Origin: Ruegeria arenilitoris
GTDB taxonomy: Bacteria; Pseudomonadota; Alphaproteobacteria; Rhodobacterales; Rhodobacteraceae
Direction of reading: 5' to 3'
Assembly (NCBI RefSeq): GCF_013035315.1
Contig: NZ_WQHP01000002.1
Span: 1-64,000 of the forward strand
Length of the DNA stretch: 64,000 nucleotides
Below, piece by piece: positions 25,787-34,494 of this stretch. The notes under the pieces are model-generated. The model did not search any database. It saw only the letters and a program-made list of their open reading frames with translations, and had not been told where the DNA came from. Position 1 is the stretch's first letter; every line of letters starts with the position of its first letter. Position numbers and translations under genes: made by a program.

Positions 25787-27448
25787 ATGACTTTCAGAAC
25801 CCGTACAGGGAAACCACTGCCCAAAGTGGTCACTGATCAGGCCAAAAAGGTTGGCAATGACGCGGTGAACCGCCGCGAGTTTCTGGCGATTGCCAGTTCA
25901 TTCGGAGCCACCGCCGCCACAGCCTATGCGATGCTGGGCCTGCCCACGCCGGCAGAGGCCGCAGCAGAGCCAAAACAAGGTGGTACGGTGCGCATCCAAA
26001 TGGACGTACGTGGTCTGAAGGACCCGCGTACGTTCGATTGGAATGAAATTGCGAACTATGCCAAAGGCTGGCTGGAAAACCTTGTCACCTATGAAAACGA
26101 CGGCACATTCAAACCCGCCCTTCTGGAAAGCTGGGAGATTTCGGATGACGCGCAGACTTATACGCTAAAAGTCCGTCAGGGCGTGACCTGGAACAATGGC
26201 GACGACTTCACGGCAGATGACGTGGCGCGCAACATTGCCGGTTGGTGCGACAAGTCGGTTGAGGGCAACTCGATGGCCGGTCGTTTCTCGGTTCTGGTCA
26301 ATCCTGAAACCGAGCGTGCTCTGGACGGCGCGATTGAGGTCGTGGACACGCATACAGTTCAACTGAACCTGCCGCGCCCGGATATTTCGCTGATCGCGGG
26401 CATGGCGGATTATCCGGCGGCCATCGTCCATTCCTCGCATGATGCCGAGAACATGCTGGGCAATCCGATCGGGACCGGGCCCTACCTGCCCGAAAGCCTT
26501 GAAGTTGGCGTAAAAGGTGTGCTGGTCCGCAATGAGGACCACACCTGGTGGAATGCCGGAAACGGCGCATGGCTCGACCGTATCGAGTATATCGACTTCG
26601 GAACCGACCCGTCGGCGCACCTTGCGGCTGCGGATGCTGGCGAAGTCGACATGATTTACATCTCGGAAGGTGAGTTCATCGACATCCTCAGTTCGCTGGA
26701 CGGCTGGGTTGAGAATGAGGTCGTCACAATGGCGACGATCGTCATCCGCCCAAACCAGCTGGCCGAAGTCGATGGCGTGCAGCCCTATGCCGACAAACGT
26801 GTCCGTCAGGCCATATCAATGGCCGTGGACAACGCTGTGTTGCTTGAACTTGGGTATGGCGGTCGCGGTGCCGTTGCCGCCAACCACCATGTCGGCCCGG
26901 CGCATCCGGAATACGCAGATATCGGCATGCCGACCTATGACCCTGCCCGCGCCCTTGAACTGATCAAGGAAGCCGGGATGGAAGACTATGAGCACGAGCT
27001 GCTGTCCATCGACGATGCTTGGCGCAAAGACACCACCGACGCGGTTGCCGCTCAGCTTCGGGACGCCGGAATCAAGGTCAAGCGTACGGTTCTGCCGGGA
27101 TCGACCTTCTGGAATGACTGGGCGAAGTACCCGTTCAGCTCAACCAACTGGAACCACCGTCCACTGGGCGTTCAGATCTGGGCTCTGGCCTATCGGTCGG
27201 GTGAGCCGTGGAACGAGTTTGGCTGGGCCAATCCCGAATTTGACGCGATCCTCGAACAAGCGCTTGCTACAGCCGACGTCGAGAAACGCCGCGAGTTGAT
27301 GGCCCAAGGCGAGCAGATTGTCCGCGACGAAGGTGTGACGATCCAGCCGTACTGGCGGTCGCTCTACAATCACACCCGCGAAGGGCTTGGCGGAGCTGCC
27401 CAGCATATCTCGTTGGAAATACGTCCAGCGCAGATGTATTGGAGTTAA
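25787..27448 (+). CDS. ABC transporter substrate-binding protein, peptide/nickel type (Tat-exported)
   Basis: A 553-residue family 5 solute-binding protein (DppA/OppA class). The N-terminus has a twin-arginine signal, NRREFL (R29, R30) followed by a hydrophobic stretch and AEA-AAEP, so it is exported folded to the periplasm. The mature part has the family pattern of [28 protein letters not shown] and GTGPYLP. It lies 87 bp after the dioxygenase gene on the same strand. No DppBC-type permease or DppDF ATPase genes follow, so it must use components encoded elsewhere. Confidence 0.88.
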   Translation: MTFRTRTGKPLPKVVTDQAKKVGNDAVNRREFLAIASSFGATAATAYAMLGLPTPAEAAAEPKQGGTVRIQMDVRGLKDPRTFDWNEIANYAKGWLENLVTYENDGTFKPALLESWEISDDAQTYTLKVRQGVTWNNGDDFTADDVARNIAGWCDKSVEGNSMAGRFSVLVNPETERALDGAIEVVDTHTVQLNLPRPDISLIAGMADYPAAIVHSSHDAENMLGNPIGTGPYLPESLEVGVKGVLVRNEDHTWWNAGNGAWLDRIEYIDFGTDPSAHLAAADAGEVDMIYISEGEFIDILSSLDGWVENEVVTMATIVIRPNQLAEVDGVQPYADKRVRQAISMAVDNAVLLELGYGGRGAVAANHHVGPAHPEYADIGMPTYDPARALELIKEAGMEDYEHELLSIDDAWRKDTTDAVAAQLRDAGIKVKRTVLPGSTFWNDWAKYPFSSTNWNHRPLGVQIWALAYRSGEPWNEFGWANPEFDAILEQALATADVEKRRELMAQGEQIVRDEGVTIQPYWRSLYNHTREGLGGAAQHISLEIRPAQMYWS

Positions 27449-27455
27449 TGACGCT

Positions 27456-27479
27456 GCGGGGTGGCTTGTGTCACCCCGC
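27456..27479 (+). terminator. Stable hairpin after the binding-protein gene
   Basis: GCGGGGTG and CACCCCGC form a perfect 8-bp stem with an 8-base loop, seven bases after the stop codon. There is no T-run, so it may protect the transcript 3' end or weakly terminate rather than act as a classic intrinsic terminator. Confidence 0.5.
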
Positions 27480-27501
27480 GCCACTTGCGGAGTAAGTCAG
27501 A

Positions 27502-27993
27502 TTGTTTGAACTGGTGGTCTTGGTTGCGCAAACCGCAGCCGTCTTTTTTCTTGCCGCATGGCTGAGCACAGGTTTCATCGAGAACGTTGTCCATCCCGAT
27601 CTCAACGAGACATTCACCAACCAAGTGCTGACAATGGAGCGGATGCGCGAAGAGTACCCCGAGGCGTATGAGGTCGTCGCCCATCGCCGCATCCAAAACC
27701 CCGCGATGCAAAAGTTCCTGTTCAAACTGATCGTCTGCTGGGAAGGCATCGCGACCCTTACCCTATGGGCCGGGGTCTTGTGGCTCATCCTTGCCATCAT
27801 GGGCGTTGTCGATCCCGCAAGCGCCCGCGCCATCGGCGTGCTGGGTGTTTTGCTTTTCACGGCGACATGGGCCGGGTTTTTGATAGTCGGAAACTGGTTC
27901 TGCTATTGGTTTTGCCACGAAGGGGCGCAGAACACCCATTACCAGATGACGTTATGGGGTATGGCGACGATAATTCTGTTGGTTGTTGCTTAA
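27502..27993 (+). CDS. DUF2165-like small membrane protein
   Basis: A 163-residue protein with four hydrophobic segments (about 3-25, 75-100, 108-130 and 145-163). NQVLTMERM between helix one and two, the CWEGIATLTLWAG segment and GNWFCYWFCHEG match the arrangement of the DUF2165 family of predicted inner-membrane proteins, function unknown. The most likely start is TTG 27502 with GGAG about ten bases upstream; no ATG is available near the N-terminus. It is in line with the binding-protein gene and may be co-transcribed past the hairpin. Confidence 0.65.
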   Translation: MFELVVLVAQTAAVFFLAAWLSTGFIENVVHPDLNETFTNQVLTMERMREEYPEAYEVVAHRRIQNPAMQKFLFKLIVCWEGIATLTLWAGVLWLILAIMGVVDPASARAIGVLGVLLFTATWAGFLIVGNWFCYWFCHEGAQNTHYQMTLWGMATIILLVVA

Positions 27994-28013
27994 AGCGAAG
28001 CACTTCTGCGTGG

Positions 28014-28892
28014 TCATGGTTTTGGGGCGATTTCGCCCAGCCAAGCACGGAATGTGCTGATGGGAGAAGACCGCTCATCACCGTCTCGGCAAACGAAGCA
28101 AAGGGCATTTTCGTCTTCAATGCTGATATCACTCACGTAGATCAATCGCCCTGCGTCCAGGTCGCCCTCGACAAGAACCTGACGCACCAGAATGGCACCT
28201 TGCCCATCAATGGCAGCCGCAATCAAAACGGCCGAGTTCGGGAAGGCCAAACTCTTTGACTGAACATCCGGGTCGACCAACCCAGCTTGGGTCGCCCATC
28301 TGTCCCACTGAGGATGAAACTGATCATGCAATAGGGGCAGTTGGATGATGGTTTCAGGCCCAACCAAACCCTCTGCCAAAGACGGCGCAGCAACAACGAC
28401 GAGGCGTTCATTCACAAGACGTTCGGAGTAAAGCCCAGCCGACTGTTGGCCGCCGTACCGCAAGGCTACGTCGACCTCGCTGTCAAAGAAGTCGATGATC
28501 TGATCATCGGTATCCAGTCGAATGGAGATGCCCGGATGACGTTCGCGGAACTCCGGAAGCCTTGGCACAAGCCATTTGATCGCCAGGGATGATGAAAGCG
28601 ACACCGTTACCGAACGCCGGGGTCTTGTCCGCTTTACCGCGCCAATCCCTTGCTGCAAGGTCGCAAATGACTCCTGCGTGAAGCGATGCAGACGGGCACC
28701 TTCCTCGGTCAGCTGTACGCCACCCGGCAACCTGTGCAGCAGCCGAACATCCAGATATTGCTCCAGTTGCTTGATCTGGCGGCTGACAGCGCCATGCGTC
28801 ACGCCCAGATCATCGGCTGCCTTGCTGATGTTCAGGCGCGCTGCGGTTGCGTCGAAGGCTTGCAAAGCACGTAGGTGTCTGATGTTCGTCAT
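28014..28892 (-). CDS. LysR-family regulator (GcvA-like)
   Basis: A 292-residue LysR regulator of the GcvA-like subgroup, which begins RHLRALQAFDATAARLNISK and carries the helix-turn-helix SKAADDLGVTHGAVSRQIKQ (about 23-42). The effector domain follows. It is divergent from the SDR/ectoine-synthase pair about 100 bp away and probably controls it. A near-ideal LysR-type palindrome lies four bases upstream of its own start codon, implying autoregulation. Confidence 0.9.
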   Translation of the reverse strand: MTNIRHLRALQAFDATAARLNISKAADDLGVTHGAVSRQIKQLEQYLDVRLLHRLPGGVQLTEEGARLHRFTQESFATLQQGIGAVKRTRPRRSVTVSLSSSLAIKWLVPRLPEFRERHPGISIRLDTDDQIIDFFDSEVDVALRYGGQQSAGLYSERLVNERLVVVAAPSLAEGLVGPETIIQLPLLHDQFHPQWDRWATQAGLVDPDVQSKSLAFPNSAVLIAAAIDGQGAILVRQVLVEGDLDAGRLIYVSDISIEDENALCFVCRDGDERSSPISTFRAWLGEIAPKP

Positions 28893-28895
28893 AGA

Positions 28896-28912
28896 TGTGA
28901 GTTTATCTCACA
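28896..28912. promoter_or_regulatory. LysR-type operator between lysR and SDR genes
   Basis: TGTGAGTTTATCTCACA is a perfect inverted repeat (6-bp arms, 5-bp A+T-rich centre), spacing typical of a LysR T-N11-A box. It overlaps the expected ribosome site of the lysR gene and sits about 80 bp upstream of the divergent SDR start. Confidence 0.6.
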
Positions 28913-28992
28913 TACTTGCGCCGTAAAGTCGTTTGGAAGGTGGATTCCCGCCGCTTATCTTTGACAGGAAATATCACAGCGGAGACTATCAG

Positions 28993-29742
28993 ATGACTGA
29001 TGTCAAAGTGGCCCTGATGACCGGAACCGGCCAGGGCATCGGACGAGGATGCGCCATCGAAATGGCGAAAGCGGGCTACAAGGTCTCGCTGATGTCCCCC
29101 TCAACGCGGTCCATGGATCTGGCAAAGGAATTGGGGGGGATCGGACGCCAGGGCTCGGTCCTCGATACGGCAGATTTACAGGCGATGGTCGATGCCACGC
29201 TCGACACCTACGGCAGGATCGATGCGGTCGTCAGCAACATGGGCCATGGTGGTGGCGTGCCGGAAGCCATCAAGACGGTCGGCTTTGATCCGGACTTTGT
29301 TGGACCACTGCTGGAATTGCCGGATGAGCTTTGGCACGAAAGCCTGGATATGTATGTCCTAAACGTCGTCAAGCTGGCCCGCATTGTAACTCCGATCATG
29401 ATTGAACAGGGCGGCGGTTCTTTTGTGAACATCTCGTCCATGAACACGGTCGAACCGCGCGCGCCTTATCCGATGAGCATGCTGCGCGGTGCGCTACACA
29501 GTTTTGCCAAGCTGTTCGGAGATCGATACGCCCGCCACAACATCAACATGAACAACCTGATGCCCGGCTTTTGTGAAAACGTGAACCTGTCAGATCTGGC
29601 AAGACGGTCTATCCCTGCGCAACGCCCGGCCACATTTGCCGAGATTGGACAGGCCTGTGTCTTCCTTGCGTCCGACGGCGCGCGTTACATTAGTGGCCAG
29701 AACATCCTGTCGGATGGAGGAATGAACCGCGGGGTTCGATGA
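28993..29742 (+). CDS. Short-chain dehydrogenase/reductase with atypical active site
   Basis: A 249-residue SDR with an N-terminal nucleotide-binding motif GTGQGIGRG (11-19), SNMG instead of NNAG (81-84) and a catalytic-serine region NISSM (147-150). The usual YxxxK motif is replaced: the segment reads APYPMSMLRGALHSF (157-171). Aligning on GALHSF puts M161 at the catalytic tyrosine and R165 at the lysine, with a tyrosine two residues earlier. Either Y159 has taken over or the protein is not a classic oxidoreductase. ATG 28993 has GGAG nine bases upstream; the frame is open to 28933. It is followed by ectC after 18 bp. Confidence 0.85.
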   Translation: MTDVKVALMTGTGQGIGRGCAIEMAKAGYKVSLMSPSTRSMDLAKELGGIGRQGSVLDTADLQAMVDATLDTYGRIDAVVSNMGHGGGVPEAIKTVGFDPDFVGPLLELPDELWHESLDMYVLNVVKLARIVTPIMIEQGGGSFVNISSMNTVEPRAPYPMSMLRGALHSFAKLFGDRYARHNINMNNLMPGFCENVNLSDLARRSIPAQRPATFAEIGQACVFLASDGARYISGQNILSDGGMNRGVR

Positions 29743-29760
29743 GTTCGGAAAGGGGAAAGC

Positions 29761-30150
29761 ATGATCGTAAGATCGCTTGGAGATGTCGTAGGCACAGAGC
29801 GGGACGTAACCGGACCGGGATGGAACAGCAGGCGGCTATTACTGGCGTCTGACGGCATGGGCTTTTCGATGACGGACACTGTCATCAAAAAAGACGCCGT
29901 GCTCGAGCTTGAATACACCCATCACCTGGAAGCGTGCTACTGCATCGAGGGAAGAGGTCAGATCAGGCGCTTCGACGACCAGACATGGTACGCGTTGCAG
30001 CCCTTCACACTGTACGCCTTGGACAAACACGACAGACATCTTGTGCAAGCGCTGGATGCGGACCTTCGGCTGATATGCGTCTTCAATCCCCCCCTTACCG
30101 GAGGAGAGGTGCATCGCGAAGACGGAAGTTATGCGCCGATTGAGAAGTGA
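29761..30150 (+). CDS. ectC: Ectoine synthase (orphan EctC)
   Basis: A 129-residue cupin of the ectoine synthase family, which cyclises N-gamma-acetyl-2,4-diaminobutyrate to ectoine. Conserved stretches include MIVRSLGDVVGTERDV, SRRLLLASDGMGFS, HLEACYCIEG, ALDKHDRH and CVFNPPLTGGEVH. These are close to classical EctC, so the fold and probably the chemistry are preserved. ectA, ectB and lysC-type genes are absent; instead an SDR precedes it and a LysR gene is divergent. Solitary EctC proteins may make ectoine from imported precursor or catalyse another cyclisation or its reversal. It ends 69 bp before the convergent arylsulfatase gene. Confidence 0.88.
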   Translation: MIVRSLGDVVGTERDVTGPGWNSRRLLLASDGMGFSMTDTVIKKDAVLELEYTHHLEACYCIEGRGQIRRFDDQTWYALQPFTLYALDKHDRHLVQALDADLRLICVFNPPLTGGEVHREDGSYAPIEK

Positions 30151-30218
30151 CGGGAAGGGCCCAGACTTCCGGAAATGCGAGTTTTGTACACGCCTGCTCC
30201 GAACGCTGTGTCTGCCGC

Positions 30219-31655
30219 TCAGTCATTGGGTGGTTCGTAGGGATCTGGTGTTCCCGGCGGGATCGGCGGGTACTCCTCGAATGTTGCGATGTGTTCTTGC
30301 AACTGAGGCAGCGCCTTTTCCACCGCCCATGTGTGCGGGAAGAGAACGCTTTCGCGCTCATGCGGATCATTCAGAAGGTTGTAAACCCTTGGTGTGTCAA
30401 AGGACTCTGTCGCGCCAAAAGCCGTGGTGTTTTCTTTGAACAAGACCTTCCAATCCTTCCATTTGACGCCGAAAATCTGCTCGCCCATGTAAACAATTAC
30501 ACCTTCTCGGTTAGAGTTAGGCTGGACACCAAGAAAGAACTCGGACTGGTCGATGCCATCAAAGGCCCGGTCTGCGGGCACCTTGCCGCCCGCAAATGCC
30601 GCAAGCGTCGGATACAGGTCCATTGAATGGACAACATCGTTGCTTTCTGAACCGGCGGGGATCTTCCCTGGCCACTTGATCGCGAAAGGTACGCGCATGC
30701 TGCCTTCGAGGCTTGTGAACAATGTGCCACGCCATGGCCCAGCGGTGCCATGAACAGCTGGCACTGGAGAAACATTGGCGTTTCCTACCGGAAGGGCTTC
30801 TGGGCCGTTGTCAGCTGTAAAGATCACTACCGTGTCGTCAGAAACGCCCGCCGCTTCAAGCGCGGCAACAATGCGACCGATGTAAGTGTCTGTCTGCAGC
30901 AAGATATCGGCCCAGACACCGTTGCCGGTGGCTCCATCAAACTCCTCGGACGCAATATTTGGATAGTGGGTTTGAGTATATGCAAGATAAATGAAAAACG
31001 GAGCGTCTTCCTTGCTCTTGGCGTCGATGAATTCGATGGCTTTTTTTGTCAGGTCACCGTCTATCTCGCCACGATAGTCCAGGTCGTAGTCCCGTGCCAC
31101 TTTCGCGGGTTCGCCCGCAAAACCCTGCATGACGACAGGCTCTTCCATGTTTGCTTCTGCAAAGCCCGGGAGCGAGCGCCAGACAGTAACGTCAGTGGTC
31201 TCGACACCATAGAATTCATCGAAGCCTTGGTTTGTGGGAAAGCGTCCCTCGGTCCAGCCGAGATGCCATTTACCATACATGGCCGTGTTATACCCGACGT
31301 CCTTGAGCATCTCGGCCATCGTGATTTCCCATTGGGTCAAGCCGTAGACACCGCCTCCCAATGGGACTGTGTGATTGCCGCTTCTGATACCATAGCGCCC
31401 GGTCATGGTAGCTGCGCGGGAGGGCGTGCACTGACTTTCCACATTGAAATTCGTAAGCCGTAACCCTTCGGCAGCCAGAGCGTCCATTTCCGGAGTCGCT
31501 GTACCACGGATTATACCACCGCCGTTGAACCCTGGCTCACCCCAGCCAAAATTATCTAAAAATATGAAGACGATATTGGGTTTGTCCTGAGCTGATACTG
31601 CGGTGCCCAAAAGTAGAGACAGGAACAGTACGAGTGTTTGCGAAAACCGCTTCAT
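30219..31655 (-). CDS. Secreted arylsulfatase
   Basis: A 478-residue sulfatase with a signal peptide ending near TAVSAQDK, so periplasmic. The type I motif CTPSRAATMTGRYGIRSG starts at C76, the residue converted to formylglycine by a maturase. The calcium-binding residues appear in IVFIFLDNFGWGE (LDN where many have ADD) and FTADNGPE. C-terminal residues include a proline-rich tail. Substrates of this family are sulfate esters of aromatics or sugars. A strong ribosome site GGAGGCG precedes the ATG. It is transcribed alone; no formylglycine-generating enzyme is next to it. Confidence 0.9.
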   Translation of the reverse strand: MKRFSQTLVLFLSLLLGTAVSAQDKPNIVFIFLDNFGWGEPGFNGGGIIRGTATPEMDALAAEGLRLTNFNVESQCTPSRAATMTGRYGIRSGNHTVPLGGGVYGLTQWEITMAEMLKDVGYNTAMYGKWHLGWTEGRFPTNQGFDEFYGVETTDVTVWRSLPGFAEANMEEPVVMQGFAGEPAKVARDYDLDYRGEIDGDLTKKAIEFIDAKSKEDAPFFIYLAYTQTHYPNIASEEFDGATGNGVWADILLQTDTYIGRIVAALEAAGVSDDTVVIFTADNGPEALPVGNANVSPVPAVHGTAGPWRGTLFTSLEGSMRVPFAIKWPGKIPAGSESNDVVHSMDLYPTLAAFAGGKVPADRAFDGIDQSEFFLGVQPNSNREGVIVYMGEQIFGVKWKDWKVLFKENTTAFGATESFDTPRVYNLLNDPHERESVLFPHTWAVEKALPQLQEHIATFEEYPPIPPGTPDPYEPPND

Positions 31656-31874
31656 AAAGACGCCTCCGGTTGACAGTACTCGTTAAACACTGACGAAAAT
31701 GGGTACCACCGGTCAAGAATGAACGTCAGCAGCAGGCTATGATGCGGTCATTCAGATCAGTATCGCAGGCGATCGGGTATCGGGCAAAACTACCTCACAA
31801 CCTTATAGCCAAGGTCACGTTGAAATCGACCAGCGCTGAAATTTGTTACGTTGAGGCAAGCCAAGCATTGCCGT

Positions 31875-32555
31875 TCAATTTAATGCCGCAGCAGCGCCGT
31901 CCAGACTTGTCGCGTCATTCCAATAGGATCCCTCTTTCCTATCGATATGCAGCTTCAACACGTCCAGTGCCTTTGAAACATCCCTGTCTTCGACGCATTG
32001 GACCAGCTCAATATGTTCCCGATAGGATTTGGCCATGTGATCCGCGTGGTGGCCCAACCGGCTGCGTAAGGCGGCCATTTTCAGGGCAATGGTCTGGTAG
32101 GCATCATTCAGGAATCGATTGTCGGCGCAATCGAACAGGCATTGGTGAAACACCGTGTCTTGATACAGGTATTCCGCATCATCCCCGGCTTCGCGCGCCG
32201 CTTTCATTCGGCTCACACATTCACTGAGCGCCTTATGCAGCGCATCCGGGTTCGACTGCATGGCCGAGGTGATCGCCGTGGTCTCAAGGCAGACACGCGC
32301 ATCGCAGAGTTTGGCCAGTTCTTCAGGCTCGAGGTTGAACACAAAAGACCCACGTTGCGGTTCAACGACCAACAGTCCTTCCATCTCAAGCCGGTTGATC
32401 GCCTCGCGAACGGGCGTGCGGCTGACCTCGAGGTTCTTTGCGATTTTAGCTTCGGACAGCTGCTCGCCCAATTCAAACTCGCCTTTGATGATCCGTTCGC
32501 GAAGGTTCTCGGTCACCAATTCTGTCAATGATTTCGGTCTGTTGAATGGGCTCAT
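31875..32555 (-). CDS. GntR-family regulator, FadR/FCD subgroup
   Basis: A 226-residue repressor-type regulator. The winged helix is N-terminal (LSEAKIAKNLEVSRTPVREA, about 33-52), and the C-terminal all-helical FCD effector domain carries the metal-binding D/H set (DARVCLE, FHQCLF, REHIELV and a late H). Such proteins respond to sugar acids or organic acids. It is divergent from the TRAP/CtBP/RraA/KDG-kinase operon and a perfect palindrome lies between them, so it is the likely regulator of that operon. GAGGAG precedes the ATG. Confidence 0.9.
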   Translation of the reverse strand: MSPFNRPKSLTELVTENLRERIIKGEFELGEQLSEAKIAKNLEVSRTPVREAINRLEMEGLLVVEPQRGSFVFNLEPEELAKLCDARVCLETTAITSAMQSNPDALHKALSECVSRMKAAREAGDDAEYLYQDTVFHQCLFDCADNRFLNDAYQTIALKMAALRSRLGHHADHMAKSYREHIELVQCVEDRDVSKALDVLKLHIDRKEGSYWNDATSLDGAAAALN

Positions 32556-32592
32556 CTCGCTCTCCTCAGGTGGACATTAGCAGCCCTGTGCC

Positions 32593-32638
32593 TGGCATAC
32601 AATGTGTTAGTGTTGACAGTTTGGCATACTGTATGCCA
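32593..32638. promoter_or_regulatory. GntR operator(s): TGGCATAC half-site and palindrome
   Basis: TGGCATACTGTATGCCA (32622-32638) is a perfect 8-bp inverted repeat around one base. A third copy of the half-site, TGGCATAC, occurs at 32593-32600, thirty bases upstream (about three helical turns). A TTGACA at 32613-32618 could be the -35 box of the TRAP operon, so binding would block the promoter. The location between the gntR gene and the operon makes this the probable FCD-GntR operator. Confidence 0.65.
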
Positions 32639-32678
32639 GTTTCGTTTCTCACAAGAGACGGCATCGGGAGGGGCCTCT

Positions 32679-33185
32679 TTGCGAATTCTGGAAACATGGA
32701 TTGTGGGATTGAACCGCGCACTGGTCGCCGTGGCGCTGGCAACGGTCTTCGCAATCGTTTTTGCCAATGTGGTCGGGCGCTATGGTCTGGGCTCGTCTTT
32801 TGCGTGGGTCGAAGAGGTCGCCCGCCACCTGATGATCCTTGGCGCGTTCTGTGGCGCGGGCCTGGCCCTGCGCGAAGGACGGCTTGTCGCGATCACGACT
32901 GTCCCCGATCTTCTCCCGCCCCCTCTGGCCCGACTGCTGCGTTGGGGCATCGTCATCGTCATGTTCGGATTTATGGCAACGATGCTGTGGCTGGGCGTTC
33001 AGTTCGTCCAGTTCGGTTGGAACAAGGAAACCATGTCCACCGGTATTTCGCGCGGCATCCCCTATCTTGCGATCCCGATCGGATGTGCATTGTTCCTGAT
33101 CCAGCTGGCCTTTTTTGCCAAGCGCTTCGTCGACCAGGATTTTGAGCACGGCGTCGACGCCGATGGCGATGAGACAGAGGTCTGA
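32679..33185 (+). CDS. TRAP transporter small permease (DctQ)
   Basis: A 168-residue membrane protein with four helices, the small integral subunit of a TRAP transporter. WVEEVARHLMILGAFCGAGL is the DctQ signature. There is no suitable ATG; the TTG at 32679 is preceded by GGGAGGGG at ideal spacing and gives the expected N-terminus, so I take TTG as the start. An ATG-less in-frame extension back to 32604 would run through the operator. It is followed by dctM after three bases. Confidence 0.85.
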   Translation: MRILETWIVGLNRALVAVALATVFAIVFANVVGRYGLGSSFAWVEEVARHLMILGAFCGAGLALREGRLVAITTVPDLLPPPLARLLRWGIVIVMFGFMATMLWLGVQFVQFGWNKETMSTGISRGIPYLAIPIGCALFLIQLAFFAKRFVDQDFEHGVDADGDETEV

Positions 33186-33188
33186 GCC

Positions 33189-34475
33189 GTGGCAAAAACT
33201 CTGATCATCCTGTTTTTCGCCACCCTGTTTCTGGGCGTGCCGGTGGCCTTCACCATGGGAATCGCCGGGCTGGCCGCGATCTTTGTCGACGGTTCGCTGA
33301 ACCCGTTGGTGGCGACGCAGCGTATGTTTGCCGGGATCGACAGCTTCCCATTGATGGCGGTGCCGTTCTTCATCCTCGCGTCCGAGTTGATGACGGCCTG
33401 CGGATTGACGAATGCCTTGCTGCGTTTCGCCAACGCTCTGGTCGGGCATGTGCGCGGCGGTTTGGGCCACGTGAATATTCTGGTTTCGATGCTGTTTGCC
33501 GGGATCAGCGGATCTGCGCTTGCAGACGCGGCCGGGCCGTCGGCCATCGTCATGCGGATGATGCGCGAGGCCGGGTATGAGAAGAATTATGCCGGAGCGT
33601 TGTCCGCTGCGACGGCCACGATTGGCCCTATCATTCCACCATCCATTCTTGCCGTCATTTTTGCGATCTCGACCAATGGTGTGACCGTTGCCGGTCTGTT
33701 TCTGGCCGGAATCGTGCCGGGCGTTCTGCTGGGGCTGGCTTTGGCTGTCGCCAACCACATCGTCTCGACCCGCTATGGCTATCGCGGGCGCGAGCATCGC
33801 GCCACCCGGTCTGAGCTAGCCAGCGCAACCTTGTCCGCCATTCCGGCCCTGATCATGCCAGCGATCATTCTGGGCGGTATCCTGTTTGGAGTGTTCACGC
33901 CTACCGAAGCGGGTGCGGTGGCCTCGGCCTATGCGCTGTTTCTGGGCTTCATCCTGCGGGCCTTCACGATCCGTGCGCTCTATGCAGCCTTTGTTCGGGC
34001 GGCAGTAGTGACATCCTCGGTCTTTCTGATCGTCGCGATGGCGTCGATCTTTGCCTGGCTGCTGACCTACCTGCAAATCCCGCAGGAACTGGCCAAGCTG
34101 ATCACTCAGGTTACCGACAACCGGTTGGGCATCCTGTTCATCCTTGCCGGATTTGCACTGATCTGCGGGTTCTTCATCGACACCCTGCCCGCGCTGATCA
34201 TCCTGACGCCGATCCTGGGCCCCATCGCCTATTCCGCCGGGATCGACCCGCTGCAATTCGGCATGATGTTAGTCCTGAACCTGACCATTGGCATGATCAC
34301 CCCGCCGGTCGGCCCGGTGCTGTTCGTGATCGCTACGGTCGGGCAACTCAAAATCGAACGCCTGTCAAAAGCGGTGCTTCCGCTGCTGCTGGCTGAACTC
34401 GTGGTGCTGCTTTTGGTCATTCTCGTGCCGGGCGTCAGCACCTTTGTCCCCAACTTCTTTGGATTTGCGAACTGA
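33189..34475 (+). CDS. TRAP transporter large permease (DctM)
   Basis: A 428-residue inner-membrane protein with about 12 helices, the sodium-coupled transport subunit of a TRAP system. It starts at GTG (AKTLIILFF) and has the characteristic FAGISGSALADAAGPSAIVMRMM and GPIIPPSILAVIFAISTNG regions, plus GMITPPVGPVLFVI near the C-terminus, the two pseudo-symmetric substrate/ion sites. It works with the preceding DctQ and the following DctP. Confidence 0.93.
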   Translation: MAKTLIILFFATLFLGVPVAFTMGIAGLAAIFVDGSLNPLVATQRMFAGIDSFPLMAVPFFILASELMTACGLTNALLRFANALVGHVRGGLGHVNILVSMLFAGISGSALADAAGPSAIVMRMMREAGYEKNYAGALSAATATIGPIIPPSILAVIFAISTNGVTVAGLFLAGIVPGVLLGLALAVANHIVSTRYGYRGREHRATRSELASATLSAIPALIMPAIILGGILFGVFTPTEAGAVASAYALFLGFILRAFTIRALYAAFVRAAVVTSSVFLIVAMASIFAWLLTYLQIPQELAKLITQVTDNRLGILFILAGFALICGFFIDTLPALIILTPILGPIAYSAGIDPLQFGMMLVLNLTIGMITPPVGPVLFVIATVGQLKIERLSKAVLPLLLAELVVLLLVILVPGVSTFVPNFFGFAN

Positions 34476-34494
34476 CATGAAAGGGAGGAACCTC

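Noticed and set aside
32649..33797. A 382-codon minus-strand frame across the two TRAP permease genes
   Set aside because: Extreme Arg/Gln/His composition and full overlap with dctQ and dctM show it is a shadow frame.
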